A DNA stretch of 37,489 nucleotides from Kandleria vitulina DSM 20405 (GTDB lineage: Bacteria; Bacillota_I; Bacilli_A; Erysipelotrichales; Coprobacillaceae), in the NCBI RefSeq assembly GCF_000702065.1, contig NZ_JNKN01000021.1, forward strand, positions 1 to 37,489, in the 5' to 3' direction. Of the stretch, positions 7,695 through 17,727 are shown in pieces (the stretch's first letter is position 1; every line of letters begins with the position of its first letter). The notes under the pieces were generated by a model. The model made no database searches, was not told the DNA's origin, and worked only from the letters and a program-made list of their open reading frames with translations. The position numbers were made by a program, and so were the translations under genes.

Positions 7695-7901
7695 TTGACA
7701 ACAATCGAAAAGCGATTTGGTATGCGTATTCGTGAACTGCGCATGCTGCAGGAAATTTCTCAAGAAGAGCTGGCGTGGAGATGTCAGCTTTCTAAAAATT
7801 ATGTCTCTGATGTAGAAAGAGGACGTAGAAATGTCTCATTAAAAGCTATTGAAAAATTTGCAAAAGGTCTCGATGTTAAACTGGAAGACCTTTTTCGATA
7901 A
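7695..7901 (+). CDS. Xre-family helix-turn-helix regulator, 68 aa
   Basis: This small Cro/C1-type DNA-binding protein is almost only the helix-turn-helix: IRELRMLQEISQEELAWRC, SKNYVSDVERGRRNVSL and the closing helix IEKFAKGLDVKLEDLF. The start is a TTG at 7695, 9 bases after GGAGG (7681-7685); a longer frame exists upstream but overlaps whiA and has no ribosome site. No sensor domain is present. Its place between whiA and wall-synthesis genes suggests local regulation, but its targets are unknown. Confidence 0.8.
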   Translation: MTTIEKRFGMRIRELRMLQEISQEELAWRCQLSKNYVSDVERGRRNVSLKAIEKFAKGLDVKLEDLFR

Positions 7902-7912
7902 AAGGAGATTCT

Positions 7913-8146
7913 ATGGATATACTTGTTATATTGTTAATCGTATTAATTGTCTTGCTGCTATTATCATCAGTGATTTCATTTATTATTTATTTATGGCCAT
8001 TGCTTTTGATTGCAGCTATCGTCTACGCTATCGTGAATGCTTTTAAAAAGCCACATGAAGAAGAAGTAGAGATACATGAAGAAAATCCAGATATCATCGA
8101 TGTAGACTACACAGTCGTCGATGAAGAAGAAAAAAAGGAGCAATAA
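7913..8146 (+). CDS. Small membrane protein with acidic tail, 77 aa
   Basis: Residues about 1-45 contain two closely spaced hydrophobic helices (ILVILLIVLIVLLLL and WPLLLIAAIVYAIVNAF), followed by a strongly acidic cytoplasmic-type tail with many Glu and Asp. No known domain is recognised. AAAGGAG precedes the ATG. It lies 11 bases after the regulator gene and one base before the zinc-ribbon gene, clearly in the same transcription unit. A 65-aa frame overlapping it in another phase is a shadow. Confidence 0.7.
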   Translation: MDILVILLIVLIVLLLLSSVISFIIYLWPLLLIAAIVYAIVNAFKKPHEEEVEIHEENPDIIDVDYTVVDEEEKKEQ

Positions 8147-8147
8147 G

Positions 8148-8579
8148 ATGATCTGTTCACATTGTGGAGCTGAAAATCGCGATGATGCCTTATTCTGCAG
8201 TCAGTGCGGTCAGCCAATTTCAAGAGTCTGTCCTAACTGTCATCGTGAAGTATCAAAAGATGCATCATTTTGTCAGTATTGTGGATATGCATTAAAACAA
8301 GATAACGGTGCAGTGTGCCCAAAGTGTCAGCATGTCAATAAGCCAGGAGTTGGCTATTGTGTGCAGTGCGGTACAAAATTAAATCAGTCTGCTACTGAAT
8401 ATAGAATGGAATATATAGAAAAAAACATAGAAGCAGTGGATTCAAAGATTCACTGGAGCAAAGTGCTAAGAATTTTTCTTGTCTTTGTTCTTGTAACAGT
8501 TTTCTGCTACATAATTCTAAAATCAACTCATGGCGTACAGGTCACTGACATGCCTAAGAACGCTATGGTGGTAAAATAA
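8148..8579 (+). CDS. Multi-zinc-ribbon membrane protein, 143 aa
   Basis: Several CxxC pairs form about three zinc-ribbon units in the first 80 residues (CSHCG/CSQCG, CPNCH/CQYCG, CPKCQ/CVQCG), of the double-zinc-ribbon type. A linker leads to one C-terminal membrane helix (VLRIFLVFVLVTVFCYIIL) and a short tail, so the ribbons face the cytoplasm. Such proteins are common and mostly uncharacterised. The ATG at 8148 is chosen because AAGGAG precedes it; the frame extends 9 codons further up without a start site. It is the second zinc-ribbon membrane protein in this window, but the layout differs from the one at 2936. Confidence 0.78.
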   Translation: MICSHCGAENRDDALFCSQCGQPISRVCPNCHREVSKDASFCQYCGYALKQDNGAVCPKCQHVNKPGVGYCVQCGTKLNQSATEYRMEYIEKNIEAVDSKIHWSKVLRIFLVFVLVTVFCYIILKSTHGVQVTDMPKNAMVVK

Positions 8580-8590
8580 GAGAGGTTAAT

Positions 8591-9934
8591 ATGCTAGTAA
8601 GAGAGATACTTGAAGCAACAAAAGGAACCCTTCTTTCAGGTCGTGAGGACGATATAATCGAAGGGTTTACACAAGATTCAAGACAAGCAAAAGAAGGAAT
8701 GATGTACATTCCTTTAAAAGGAGAAAATCATGATGGACATGATTTTATCGCTTCTGCCTTCGATAATGGCGCTAGCGCCATTATCACCGAAAAAGAAGTG
8801 AACTATCCTGACAAGAATGTCATTCTTGTCAAAGATACATTAAAAGCTCTAGGAGATATGGCTCGCTATGTGCGTATTCATTCTCATGCGATTGTTGTGG
8901 GGATTACGGGCAGTGTTGGTAAGACAAGCACTAAGGATATGATCTACAGTGTTGTAAGTGAACATTTCAAGTGCTTGAAGACGCTTGGTAATTATAACAA
9001 CCATATCGGTTTACCGTTGACTATTCTTCGCTATAAGGATGAAGAAGCAATGGTGATCGAAATGGGAATGAACCATCTTGGAGAAATTGATTATCTGACA
9101 AATATTGCCTTGCCTGATGTGGCAGCTATTACCAATGTCGGGACAGCGCACATCGGTGAAGTGGGATCTAGAGAAAATATTCTTAAGGCCAAGATGGAAA
9201 TTACTCATGGTCTAAAGAAAGATGGTGTTCTAGTCATCAACCATGATAACGATATGCTTTCTACTGTAAAAGAAGATGGCTTCACATTAAAAGGTATCGG
9301 TATTGATGATCAAGCAGATCTTATGGCACGAGATGTCATCTTAAATGAAGATTCTTCTTCATTTAAGATTGAAGTAGAAAATAAGTTTTACGATGTTCAT
9401 GTACCAGTTGCTGGAAAACACTTTGTCTACAATGCGTTAGTGGCCATTCAGGTAGGATTGTCGCTAGGTGAAAGCATTGAAGAATGTATTCATGGTGTAG
9501 AACATTTTGAATTAACGAAGAAGAGAGCTGATCTTATTGAAGTAAAGAATGGCATGAAAGTCTTTGATGGGACATACAATGCCAACTTGGATTCAATGAT
9601 TGCTTCTATTGATGTCCTTTCTGCCTACAAGGAAAGAAAGGTTGCAATTTTAGGTGATATGCTTGAACTTGGTGAGTATGAAGAAGAACTTCATAGAGAA
9701 GTTGGAAAGCATCTTGTCGAAAAGAATATTGATTTAACACTTGCGGTAGGAGAAGCTTCGGAGTATATTATCGATGAAGTCAAGAAAGCTGGACGTAATG
9801 GCTATCATTTTAAAAACAAAGAAGAAATGATTAAGGCTATGCATGAATTACTTAATGAAAATGATGTTATTCTAGTAAAAGCGTCCAATGGTATGGGTTT
9901 AAAAGAAGTCGTAGATGATTTAAAAGGAGAATAA
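8591..9934 (+). CDS. murF: UDP-MurNAc-tripeptide:D-Ala-D-Ala ligase MurF
   Basis: MurF adds D-Ala-D-Ala to UDP-MurNAc-tripeptide, the last cytoplasmic step of peptidoglycan precursor synthesis. It has 447 aa, typical length. The N-terminal substrate domain contains FTQDSRQAKEGMMYIPLKG; the ATP loop is GITGSVGKTSTKD near residues 104-116; the central motifs TLGNYNNHIGLPLT and EMGMNHLGEID follow, then the C-terminal domain with FDGTYNANLDSM. It is 11 bases downstream of the zinc-ribbon gene and 3 bases before ddl, which makes its dipeptide substrate. Confidence 0.96.
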   Translation: MLVREILEATKGTLLSGREDDIIEGFTQDSRQAKEGMMYIPLKGENHDGHDFIASAFDNGASAIITEKEVNYPDKNVILVKDTLKALGDMARYVRIHSHAIVVGITGSVGKTSTKDMIYSVVSEHFKCLKTLGNYNNHIGLPLTILRYKDEEAMVIEMGMNHLGEIDYLTNIALPDVAAITNVGTAHIGEVGSRENILKAKMEITHGLKKDGVLVINHDNDMLSTVKEDGFTLKGIGIDDQADLMARDVILNEDSSSFKIEVENKFYDVHVPVAGKHFVYNALVAIQVGLSLGESIEECIHGVEHFELTKKRADLIEVKNGMKVFDGTYNANLDSMIASIDVLSAYKERKVAILGDMLELGEYEEELHREVGKHLVEKNIDLTLAVGEASEYIIDEVKKAGRNGYHFKNKEEMIKAMHELLNENDVILVKASNGMGLKEVVDDLKGE

Positions 9935-9937
9935 TTT

Positions 9938-10972
9938 ATGAAATTACTTTTAGTCTGTGGTGGACAATCAACAGAACATAGTGTATCGAGAATGTCATGT
10001 ACTAATATTAGAAAGAAGATTGATGATACACGCTACGAGGTAACTGTATTAGGTATCGATCAGGAAGGTACTTGGTATCATCTTGATGATGAAGTTAAAG
10101 ATTATGCAAGTGATAATTGGCTTAATAATGCAAAGGAAGTAAAAGAAATCTTCGATTTCTTACGTTCTTTTGATGTTATTTTCCCTGTTCTTCACGGAAT
10201 GTATGGAGAAGATGGAACTATCCAGGGATTATTTGAAATGGCTGGTGTGCCATATGTGGGATGCAGAGTCAATGATTCTGCCAATGCGATGGATAAGGTT
10301 ATCACTAAGAAGTTAATCGATGCAGCAGGTATTAAACAGGTTCCTTCTCTTTATGTCAAGAAACGTTTTGATGATGAATTTGTCATTGTTAATGATGATA
10401 CAACTGAAGAAAAAGATATCGTCAAGAAAGTTATGGATACATTCGGTGTCCCATGCTTTATCAAGGCTAGCCGTTCAGGTTCTTCAGTGGGATGCTATAA
10501 GGTCAACAAGGAAGAAGATATTCTTCCTAAGCTTAAAGAAGCAGGTCAGTATGACCGTAAGATTCTTATTGAAAAGAGCATCAATGCGACTGAATTGGAA
10601 TGTGCAGTATTAGGTAATGATGATATTATTTCATCACGTGTAGGTCAGATTCTTCCACATGGGGAATTCTATACATTTGAATCTAAGTATGAAGATGAAG
10701 AATCAGCGACTTGCATTCCAGCAAGAGTGGATCAGTCTATCCAGGATACTATCAGAAAAGAAGCAGTACGTGCATTTAAGGCTATCGATGGTCATGGATT
10801 AGCACGTTGTGACTTCTTCTTAGATAAAGATACAGGAGATCTTTACCTTAATGAGTTAAATACATTGCCAGGATTTACAAATATTTCAATGTATCCTCAG
10901 CTAATGGAAGATTTCGGTATTTCACAGGAAGAACTCATCAACCGTCTTATCGCGCTCGCATTAGAAAGATAA
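9938..10972 (+). CDS. ddl: D-alanine--D-alanine ligase
   Basis: Ddl is an ATP-grasp ligase of 344 aa joining two D-alanines. The N-terminus carries GGQSTEHSVSRMSC; the core includes HGMYGEDGTIQGLFEM, KASRSGSSVGC and the C-terminal DFFLDKDTGDLYLNELNTLPG with the metal ligands. In the omega loop FESKYEDE keeps the Lys-Tyr pair corresponding to K215-Y216 of E. coli DdlB. Enzymes that make D-Ala-D-lactate tend to have Phe there, so normal D-Ala-D-Ala is predicted. It is cotranscribed with murF and ends at a strong terminator. Confidence 0.95.
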   Translation: MKLLLVCGGQSTEHSVSRMSCTNIRKKIDDTRYEVTVLGIDQEGTWYHLDDEVKDYASDNWLNNAKEVKEIFDFLRSFDVIFPVLHGMYGEDGTIQGLFEMAGVPYVGCRVNDSANAMDKVITKKLIDAAGIKQVPSLYVKKRFDDEFVIVNDDTTEEKDIVKKVMDTFGVPCFIKASRSGSSVGCYKVNKEEDILPKLKEAGQYDRKILIEKSINATELECAVLGNDDIISSRVGQILPHGEFYTFESKYEDEESATCIPARVDQSIQDTIRKEAVRAFKAIDGHGLARCDFFLDKDTGDLYLNELNTLPGFTNISMYPQLMEDFGISQEELINRLIALALER

Positions 10973-10979
10973 TAGAAGT

Positions 10980-11013
10980 AGACGCTAAAGTATTGGCTTT
11001 AGCGTCTTTTTTC
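10980..11013 (+). terminator. Intrinsic terminator after ddl
   Basis: AGACGCTAAAG and CTTTAGCGTCT form an 11-bp stem followed by a T run, ending the rapZ-to-ddl unit. Confidence 0.9.
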
Positions 11014-11165
11014 TTTTTCGTTTTAAAATATTATCTCTTCCTCTTTTTAAATGTAAGCGTTATAATAAAAAAGGACGAAAAAAGTAATGTTTAGGTCATT
11101 TTTTGTTTATTCCAAAATATGTGTGCTTTGATTATCTTGAAATATAAAAATATGTTCATTTTTTG

Positions 11166-11194
11166 TTGACATCATAAGATGTTGAGTGTAACAT
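11166..11194 (+). promoter_or_regulatory. Sigma-A promoter of the ilv-leu operon
   Basis: TTGACA, 17 bases, TAACAT. Transcription would start near 11201, immediately before the T-box leader. The stretch 11014-11165 shows only a one-mismatch cre-like sequence (11051-11066) and no gene. Confidence 0.8.
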
Positions 11195-11200
11195 GTTAAG

Positions 11201-11496
11201 CAAGTTAATAATAAAATACGTTGATGGGAACTAGTAGAGATGAAGACAGGCAGAGAGAGGCTCTGGGTGGTGTAAAGAGCTGCTGTTGACATTTTGAACT
11301 CATCCCTGAGTGGAGCACTGAATCAAGTAGGTGGCTACGGTAATTGCGACCGTTATCACGCTAGAGTATGAACTTAAACATTTAAGCGTACTTAATGAGG
11401 TTGATGTTGTGAAGCATCAATGAACTGAGGTGGAACCACGGAGTATACGCGCTCTCGTCCTCTTTACTAGCAATAGTAGGGACGGGAGTTTTTTTA
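11201..11496 (+). promoter_or_regulatory. T-box leader RNA, leucine specifier (CUC)
   Basis: This leader senses uncharged tRNA and controls the ilv-leu operon. Stem I closes with TTGAT/ATCAA. It contains the AGTA element (11232-11235), AGAGA in the distal part, and the specifier region GAA-CTC-ATCC with CTC at 11299-11301, read by tRNA-Leu. The T-box GAGGTGGAACCACG at 11427-11440 is the antiterminator; a terminator follows. When tRNA-Leu is uncharged, its CCA end should pair with TGG (11431-11433) and allow read-through. The variable base after TGG is A (11434), which pairs with a U discriminator and not the A expected for tRNA-Leu. The identity of the element is clear; amino-acid specificity rests on the specifier and the downstream genes. 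Confidence 0.92.
11452..11495 (+). terminator. T-box attenuator terminator
   Basis: CTCTCGTCC pairs with GGGACGGGAG, with an inner TACTA-GCAA-TAGTA helix capped by a GNRA loop, followed by seven T residues. It is mutually exclusive with the antiterminator at 11427-11440. Confidence 0.9.
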
Positions 11497-11513
11497 TAAC
11501 GTTAGGAGGAGAA

Positions 11514-13205
11514 ATGAAGATGATGAATTACAAGAAGTATAAGAGGTTTGAGACAATTAGTTTGCCAGATCGTACTTGGCCAAACAAGCATATCGAACAT
11601 GCCCCAACATGGTGTTCAGTAGATTTACGTGATGGTAACCAAGCTCTTGTTACTCCAATGAAGATTGAAGAGAAAGTAGAGATGTTCCAGACGTTAGTTG
11701 ATCTTGGCTTTAAGGAAATTGAAGTAGGTTTCCCTAGTGCAAGTCAGATTGAATATGATTTCATCAGAGTCTTAATTGATGAAAACATGATTCCTGATGA
11801 TGTAACTATTCAGGTATTAACACAGTGTCGTGAACATTTGATCAGAAGAACTTTCGAATGTCTTCAGGGTCTTGATCGTGCTATTGTACATATTTACAAT
11901 TCCACAAGTATTCTTCAAAGAGATGTGGTCTTTAATAAAAATAAAGAACAAGTTAAGCAGATTGCTATTGATGGATGTCAGCTTGTTAAAGATCTTTCTT
12001 CTGAATTCGATGGAGAAGTCATCCTAGAATATTCTCCTGAATCATTTACTGGAACAGAAATGGATTATGCGGTTGAAGTCTGTGATGCAGTTATGGATAC
12101 TTGGGGAGCAAGCAAGGATAAGAAAGTCATCATTAATCTTCCTGCTACTGTAGAAATGGATACACCAAATGTCTATGCTGATCAGATTGAATATGTATCA
12201 CGTAAGTTTAAAGATCGTGATCGTGTTATCTTATCATTACATCCACATAATGATAGAGGTACTGGTGTAGCTGCTACTGAATTAGCATTGCTTGCTGGTG
12301 CTGATCGAGTTGAAGGAACATTATTTGGTAACGGTGAACGTACTGGTAATGTGGATCTTGTCACTGTGGCATTGAATATGTATGTACATGGTATCGATCC
12401 TGAATTGGACTTCTCTCATATCAATGATGTAAAAGCAATGTATGAACGTTGTACTAAGATGAAAGTTGGTCCTCGTCAGCCATATGCAGGACAGTTGGTA
12501 TTTACAGCTTTCTCTGGTTCACATCAGGATGCCATCAACAAAGGTATGCATAAATATCATGAACGTGGTGAAGGTATCTGGGAAGTACCTTATCTTCCAA
12601 TTGATGCAGCTGACTTAAATAGACAGTATGAACCAATCGTCAGAATTAACTCTCAGTCAGGTAAAGGTGGCGTTGCCTTTGTTATGGATACAGTCTTCGG
12701 ATATCATCTTCCAAAACAGATGCAGGGTGATTTTGCTAAGGTTGTACAGTCAATCTCAGAAGCTGAAGGAGAAGTTTCTCCAGAAAGAATTTTTGATACA
12801 TTTACTAAAGAATATATTGATAATGAATCTCCATTTAAATTTATTCATCAGAAGCAGACTGATGAATCAGAAGATAAATCACATGAACATGAACGTAAGG
12901 TTGAATTAACAATTAGCGATCATGGTGAAGTGAAGACAATTGTAGGGTATGGAAATGGTCCAATTGATGCAGTAAAAGATGCCTTTAACTCAAATGGTTA
13001 TCCATATATGCACTTATTGGATTACAGTGAACATGCTTTAACTTCAGGGTCTTCTTCAAAGGCAGCATCTTATGTACAGTTGCGTGCTAAAGGAACATCA
13101 ATCACTGAATTTGGTGTAGGTGTTCATGCTGATATTACGACAGCGACAATGAAGGCTATCATTTCTGCAATGAACAGAATTCATCGTCGTTTGAATAAGC
13201 AGTAG
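11514..13205 (+). CDS. leuA: 2-isopropylmalate synthase
   Basis: LeuA condenses acetyl-CoA with 2-ketoisovalerate, the first committed step to leucine. At 563 aa it is of the longer LeuA type (starts KYKRFETISLPDRTWPNKHI). The catalytic TIM barrel shows DLRDGNQAL, the metal-binding SLHPHNDRGTGVA and NGERTGN; the C-terminal 100 residues are the leucine-feedback dimer domain. The frame is open into the terminator, but the ATG at 11514 behind AGGAGG (11504-11509) is the sensible start; ATGs at 11520 and 11523 are also possible. It is the first gene after the T-box. Confidence 0.95.
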   Translation: MKMMNYKKYKRFETISLPDRTWPNKHIEHAPTWCSVDLRDGNQALVTPMKIEEKVEMFQTLVDLGFKEIEVGFPSASQIEYDFIRVLIDENMIPDDVTIQVLTQCREHLIRRTFECLQGLDRAIVHIYNSTSILQRDVVFNKNKEQVKQIAIDGCQLVKDLSSEFDGEVILEYSPESFTGTEMDYAVEVCDAVMDTWGASKDKKVIINLPATVEMDTPNVYADQIEYVSRKFKDRDRVILSLHPHNDRGTGVAATELALLAGADRVEGTLFGNGERTGNVDLVTVALNMYVHGIDPELDFSHINDVKAMYERCTKMKVGPRQPYAGQLVFTAFSGSHQDAINKGMHKYHERGEGIWEVPYLPIDAADLNRQYEPIVRINSQSGKGGVAFVMDTVFGYHLPKQMQGDFAKVVQSISEAEGEVSPERIFDTFTKEYIDNESPFKFIHQKQTDESEDKSHEHERKVELTISDHGEVKTIVGYGNGPIDAVKDAFNSNGYPYMHLLDYSEHALTSGSSSKAASYVQLRAKGTSITEFGVGVHADITTATMKAIISAMNRIHRRLNKQ

Positions 13206-13216
13206 GAGGAAAATAT

Positions 13217-14764
<1,548 letters not shown>

Positions 14765-14771
14765 TCTTAGT

Positions 14772-14831
14772 ACAACACACAAATTTTGTGTGTTGTCATA
14801 AGGAAACAAGATCTTGCTTCCTTATGACAAC
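14772..14831 (+). promoter_or_regulatory. Two overlapping hairpins between ilvC and leuC
   Basis: Hairpin 1 (14772-14796) pairs ACAACACACAAA with TTTGTGTGTTGT. Hairpin 2 (14792-14831) pairs GTTGTCATAAGGAA with TTCCTTATGACAAC and, inside, CAAG with CTTG. They share 14792-14796, so they compete. There is no T run, so neither is a simple terminator; a processing, stability or switching role is possible. Confidence 0.6.
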
Positions 14832-14855
14832 ATATAAAGGGGGATAAAAGAGTAT

Positions 14856-16142
14856 ATGACTAAGATGACGATGACACAAAAAATCCTTTGTGATCACGCA
14901 GGGTTGGATCATGTGACTGCAGGACAGTTGATTGAGGCCAAGCTTGACCTCGTGATGGCAAATGATATTACAGGTCCGATGGCGTTGCCTATTATCGAAA
15001 AGATGGGTGGGCACGTTTTTGATAAAGACAAAGTTGTCTTTGTGCCGGATCATTTTACGCCAAATAAGGATATCAAATCAGCAGAAAATGCGAGAGATAT
15101 TTTAAAATATGCGATTAAAGAAAATCTGACACATGTCATGGTGCAGGGAAAATGTGGTGTGGAACATGCCATCTTGCCTGAACGCGGACTTGTCTATGGT
15201 GGACAGTGCGTCATTGGGGCAGATTCTCATACCTGTACATATGGTGCTTTAGGAGCATTTTCAACAGGTGTTGGAACAACTGATATTGCTGCTGGAATGG
15301 TTTCTGGAACAGCATGGTTCAAGGTTCCAGAAGCAATTAAATTTAATTTGACAGGAAAGCTTCCTCAATTTGTCAGCGGGAAGGATGTCATCCTTCATAT
15401 TATCGGTATGATCGGTGTTGATGGAGCTTTATATAAATCAATGGAATTTGTAGGAGAAGGCGTCAAAGAATTAAGCATGGATGATCGTTTTACTATCTGC
15501 AATATGGCCATTGAAGCAGGTGCTAAGAACGGGATCTTCCCAGTTGATGACTTAGCGAGAGAGTATATGAAAAATGCAGGGGTAGAAGACTGGAAAGAAT
15601 ATACTGCTGATGAAGATGCTGTCTATGAAAGAGTCATTGACATTGATTTAAGTTCAATTAGACCTACAGTCGCATTCCCACATCTTCCAGGAAATGCACA
15701 TACAATTGATGAAGTAGATCAGGAAGAAAAGATCATGATTGATCAGGTTGTTATTGGTTCATGTACAAATGGACGAATGAGCGACTTAAGAAAAGCAGCT
15801 GCTGTTCTTAAAGGACATACAGTTGCTGATAATGTGCGTGTTATGGTTGTACCAGCTACACAGAAAATCTTCATGGAATGTGTTCATGAGGGATTGGTAG
15901 ATATTTTTGTAGAAGCAGGATGCGCCTTCAATACACCATCATGTGGACCATGTATGGGTGGACATATGGGTGTACTTGCAAAAGGTGAAAAATGTGTCTC
16001 TACGACAAATAGAAACTTTGTCGGACGTATGGGAGATACTGAAGCATTGATTTACCTTGCTTCACCAGAAGTGGCAGCAGCTAGTGCTATTGCTGGCTAT
16101 ATTGCCAACCCAGAAAAAGTAGGAGGTATGAGTCATGAATAA
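14856..16142 (+). CDS. leuC: 3-isopropylmalate dehydratase large subunit
   Basis: LeuC with LeuD isomerises 2- to 3-isopropylmalate with a [4Fe-4S] cluster. At 428 aa it is of the shorter, archaeal/HacA-like class. The substrate motif [20 protein letters not shown] and two cluster-ligand regions are visible, [16 protein letters not shown] and [12 protein letters not shown]. The ribosome site AAAGGGGG (about 14837-14843) lies a little far from the ATG, and the gene follows the unusual hairpin pair. The last 8 bases overlap leuD (ATGAATAA), implying coupled translation of the two subunits. Confidence 0.95.
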   Translation: MTKMTMTQKILCDHAGLDHVTAGQLIEAKLDLVMANDITGPMALPIIEKMGGHVFDKDKVVFVPDHFTPNKDIKSAENARDILKYAIKENLTHVMVQGKCGVEHAILPERGLVYGGQCVIGADSHTCTYGALGAFSTGVGTTDIAAGMVSGTAWFKVPEAIKFNLTGKLPQFVSGKDVILHIIGMIGVDGALYKSMEFVGEGVKELSMDDRFTICNMAIEAGAKNGIFPVDDLAREYMKNAGVEDWKEYTADEDAVYERVIDIDLSSIRPTVAFPHLPGNAHTIDEVDQEEKIMIDQVVIGSCTNGRMSDLRKAAAVLKGHTVADNVRVMVVPATQKIFMECVHEGLVDIFVEAGCAFNTPSCGPCMGGHMGVLAKGEKCVSTTNRNFVGRMGDTEALIYLASPEVAAASAIAGYIANPEKVGGMSHE

Positions 16143-16638
16143 TGCACATGGAACAGTCTTTAAATATGGAGATAATGTCGATACAGATGTTATCATTCCA
16201 GCAAGATATTTAAACTCTTTTGATGCAAAAGAACTTGCATCACATGCGATGGTTGATATTGATCCTACATTTACTAAGCGTGTAAAAGAAGGCGACATCA
16301 TCGTTGCACGTAAAAACTTTGGTTGCGGAAGCTCACGTGAACATGCTCCTCTTGCCTTAAAGAGCGCTGGAGTCGCATGCGTTATCGCCGATTCATTTGC
16401 GAGAATTTTCTATCGTAATGCGATCAATATTGGCTTTGCAATCATGGAATGTCCAGAAGCTGCCGCTGCCATCAATGATGGTGATGAAGTTAAGGTGGAC
16501 TATACAACAGGTACTATTACCGATGTAACAACTGGACAGACATTCCAGGCACAGCCTTTCCCTGAATTTATGCAGAAGATTATTAATGTAGGTGGGTTAG
16601 TGAACTACGTTAATGGAAAGAAGAGTGTCAATGAATAA
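16135..16638 (+). CDS. leuD: 3-isopropylmalate dehydratase small subunit
   Basis: LeuD is the swivel domain of isopropylmalate isomerase. It has 167 aa, matching the short LeuD that pairs with HacA-like LeuC. Signature motifs are [29 protein letters not shown] and [16 protein letters not shown]. It overlaps leuC upstream and leuB downstream by the same 8-base sequence, ATGAATAA. The GGAGGT site sits inside leuC. Confidence 0.95.
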   Translation: MNNAHGTVFKYGDNVDTDVIIPARYLNSFDAKELASHAMVDIDPTFTKRVKEGDIIVARKNFGCGSSREHAPLALKSAGVACVIADSFARIFYRNAINIGFAIMECPEAAAAINDGDEVKVDYTTGTITDVTTGQTFQAQPFPEFMQKIINVGGLVNYVNGKKSVNE

Positions 16639-17713
16639 ACATATAACAGTGATTAAGGGTGATGGCATTGGACCAGAAGTGGTCAATGCTGCCATCACAG
16701 TCTTAAAAGGTATTGAGAAGAAATATAATCATCATTTTACTTATACAGATATCCTTATGGGTGGATGTGCAATTGATGCCTACGGTGTGCCTTTAAGAGA
16801 TGAGGATGTTGCTTTTGCTAAAACAACAGATGCAATTCTTTTAGGATCAATTGGTGGCAATACCAATACTTCACCTTGGTATAAGCTTCCTTCTGATAAA
16901 AGACCAGAAGCTGGTCTTTTGAAGATCAGAAAGGAACTTGGTCTATTTGCGAACTTAAGACCTGCTGTGCTTTACCCGGAACTTCGCTATGCTTGTCCTT
17001 TGAAGGAATCCATTAGTGAAAAGGGATTTGATATGGTCATCGTTAGAGAATTAACTGGTGGTCTTTATTTTGGTGAACGTGATACAAAGGTAATCAATGG
17101 GGAAAAAGTTGCTCATGATAATCTTGTCTACACTGAAACTGAAATCAGAAGAATTGTTAAGCGTGCTTTTGAAATTGCCTTGAAGAGAAGAAAGAAAGTC
17201 ACTTCTGTAGATAAGGCCAATGTATTGGATTCTTCTCGTTTATGGAGAAGCATCGTCAATGAAGAAGCGGCTAATTATCCTGAAGTAGAAGTAGAACATA
17301 TGCTAGTAGATAATGCTGCTATGCAGCTTGTCAAAGATCCAGCACAGTTTGATGTTATTCTAACTGAAAATATGTTTGGAGATATTTTAAGTGATGAAGC
17401 AAGTCAGGTTACTGGCTCAATTGGAATGCTTTCATCAGCATCACTTAGAGATGATGCATTTGGTATGTATGAACCAAGTGGTGGTTCTGCACCAGATATT
17501 GCCGGAAAAAATATTGCAAATCCAATTGCAACAATTCTTTCAGCCGCAATGATGCTTAGATATTCATTTGATTTAGATGAAGAAGCTGTCGCTATTGAAA
17601 ATGCGGTAAAGAAAGTTATAGAAGAAGGATATCGTACTTTTGATATCTATAAAGAAGGAGATAAGAAAGTTTCTACTTCCGAAATGGGAGAACTTATTGT
17701 CTCAAGATTATAA
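16631..17713 (+). CDS. leuB: 3-isopropylmalate dehydrogenase
   Basis: LeuB oxidises and decarboxylates 3-isopropylmalate with NAD+, giving 2-ketoisocaproate. 360 aa is typical. The motifs are [43 protein letters not shown], the [14 protein letters not shown] metal site and [18 protein letters not shown] of the NAD-binding region. An in-frame ATG at 16613 would add six residues but lacks a ribosome site; ATG at 16631, inside the leuD stop, matches the coupling pattern of the neighbours. Confidence 0.95.
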   Translation: MNKHITVIKGDGIGPEVVNAAITVLKGIEKKYNHHFTYTDILMGGCAIDAYGVPLRDEDVAFAKTTDAILLGSIGGNTNTSPWYKLPSDKRPEAGLLKIRKELGLFANLRPAVLYPELRYACPLKESISEKGFDMVIVRELTGGLYFGERDTKVINGEKVAHDNLVYTETEIRRIVKRAFEIALKRRKKVTSVDKANVLDSSRLWRSIVNEEAANYPEVEVEHMLVDNAAMQLVKDPAQFDVILTENMFGDILSDEASQVTGSIGMLSSASLRDDAFGMYEPSGGSAPDIAGKNIANPIATILSAAMMLRYSFDLDEEAVAIENAVKKVIEEGYRTFDIYKEGDKKVSTSEMGELIVSRL

Positions 17714-17727
17714 GGAGGAAACATGAC

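Noticed and set aside
7849-8046. 65-codon frame between the regulator and the small membrane protein
   Set aside because: It overlaps two better supported genes in another phase and lacks a ribosome site.
11051-11066. cre-like sequence ATGTAAGCGTTATAAT before the T-box promoter
   Set aside because: The conserved right-hand CA is missing and it lies more than 100 bases from the promoter; too weak to list as a site.
11430-11513. Upstream extension of leuA by 28 codons
   Set aside because: That segment is the T-box antiterminator and terminator, not coding sequence.
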